DNA from: JAQVEM01 sp964601205
Lineage (GTDB): Bacteria > Actinomycetota > Humimicrobiia > Humimicrobiales > Humimicrobiaceae
Direction: 5' to 3'
Assembly (NCBI GenBank): GCA_964601205.1
Contig: CAZRML010000005.1
Coordinates: forward strand, 71,676-135,675
DNA length: 64,000 nt
Part shown: piece after piece, positions 63,495 to 64,000 of the stretch
How positions within the stretch are numbered: the stretch's first letter is position 1
How the letters are laid out: the number at the start of each line of letters is the position of its first letter
Notes under the pieces: model-generated
What the model was told of the DNA's origin: nothing
The model's input: only the letters and a program-made list of their open reading frames with translations
The model's database searches: none
Made by a program: the position numbers and the translations under genes

Positions 63495-63509
63495 TGTTCT
63501 TTGAGAACT
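63495..63509 (+). promoter_or_regulatory. boxA-like antitermination element in the rRNA leader
   Basis: TGTTCTTTGAGAACT resembles the NusB/S10-binding boxA (TGCTCTTTAACA-type) and Gram-positive rRNA leaders. It is also nearly palindromic (GTTCT-TTG-AGAAC). Position and match support the call; antitermination itself is inferred. Confidence 0.55.
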
Positions 63510-63551
63510 AAATAGTGTAAGTTTCTTCGAGCTAAATGATTAGATATTAAT

Positions 63552-64000
63552 TTTTTTGAGAGTTTGATCCTGGCTCAGGACTAACGCTAACGGTGTGCCT
63601 AATACATGCAAGTCGGACGGATAATGTGAAAGTGGCAACACTTTTGCAAAGTCAGTGGCGAACGGGTGAGTAACGCGTAGGTAATCTACCCTGGAGATTA
63701 GAATAACCTTCTGAAAGGAAGGCTAATACTAAATATTTTATATTAATCGTATGTTTAATATAAAAAAGGTAGCCGCAAGGCTTCCGCTCCTGGATGAGCC
63801 TGCGTCCTATTAGCTAGTTGGTAAGGTAATGGCTTACCAAGGCTATGATGGGTAGCCGGCCTGAGAGGGTGAACGGCCACACTGGGACTGAGATACGGCC
63901 CAGACTCCTACGGGAGGCAGCAGTAGGGAATATTGCGCAATGGGCGAAAGCCTGACGCAGCGACACCGTGTGAAGGATGAAGGTCTTCGGATCGTAAACT
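63552..64000 (+). rRNA. rrs: 16S ribosomal RNA, 5' part
   Basis: AGAGTTTGATCCTGGCTCAG begins at 63559 (E. coli position 8), so the mature end is near 63552. Further landmarks are GTGAGTAACGCGTAGG (about 63667) and CTACGGGAGGCAGCAG (about 63908). The gene runs off the window at about E. coli position 430. After the first conserved primer site the sequence reads GACTAACGCTAACGGTGTGCC, where most bacteria have GACGAACGCTGGCGGCGTGCC. Confidence 0.98.

Overview
The window is 64 kb of an AT-rich bacterial chromosome (roughly one third G+C by eye) with nearly all genes on the + strand. The only ribosomal RNA is the 5' part of a 16S gene at the right end. The gene order of the first 50 kb (plsX-acpP-rnc-smc-ftsY-ffh, rpsP-khpA-rimM-trmD-rplS-lepB-rnhB-yraN, comM-dprA-xerC, rpsB-tsf-pyrH-frr-uppS-rseP-ispG-proS, nusA-infB-rbfA-nrnA-truB-ribF-rpsO-pnp, dapB-dapA-rnj-ftsK-cinA-thpR-recA) is that of Gram-positive-type (Terrabacteria) genomes such as Firmicutes and Actinobacteriota. 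Several proteins are shortened or variant (SMC of about 774 aa, EF-Ts of about 202 aa), and 16S positions near the 5' end read ACTAACGCTAACGG. I infer an uncultured anaerobic lineage and cannot place it to phylum from sequence alone. An ADP-forming acetyl-CoA synthetase and a corrinoid methyltransferase cluster fit acetogenic, syntrophic or fermentative life.

1-2.5 kb: the end of a fused alpha/beta ADP-forming acyl-CoA synthetase and a BioD-like/DRTGG protein. 2.5-29.8 kb: housekeeping genes for phospholipid and RNA metabolism, protein targeting, translation, DNA uptake and recombination, and isoprenoid synthesis, plus one multi-domain GAF/PAS/HD-GYP signalling protein. 29.8-49.8 kb: a second long housekeeping run opened by a nusA leader that carries a promoter followed at once by an intrinsic terminator. 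It continues through translation factors, RNA decay (Pnp, RNase J), lysine and cell-wall precursor synthesis (DapA, DapB), FtsK and RecA. truB is split by a 9-T run and yraN lacks a normal start codon. 49.9-51.8 kb: a MarR regulator and MATE exporter with a well-formed promoter and repeated palindromic operators.

52-63.2 kb is the accessory region of most interest: a corrinoid-dependent methyl-transfer system. It holds a CRP-family regulator fused to a cobalamin-binding domain, a non-pyrrolysine MttB-family methyltransferase, two corrinoid proteins each followed by a UroD-family methyltransferase, an MFS transporter, an ASKHA-type corrinoid reactivase with an altered ferredoxin cysteine pattern, and a pterin-binding methyltransferase. 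The expected flow is: methylated substrate imported, methyl group moved to Co(I) corrinoid protein, then to tetrahydrofolate. The reactivase rescues oxidised Co(II), and the CRP-B12 fusion plausibly senses corrinoid or methyl-corrinoid state to control the cluster.

63.2-64 kb: an rRNA leader with two sigma70-type promoters, a 19-bp-period direct repeat, a boxA-like element and the start of 16S rRNA. I saw no tRNAs, CRISPR arrays, insertion sequences or phage genes.
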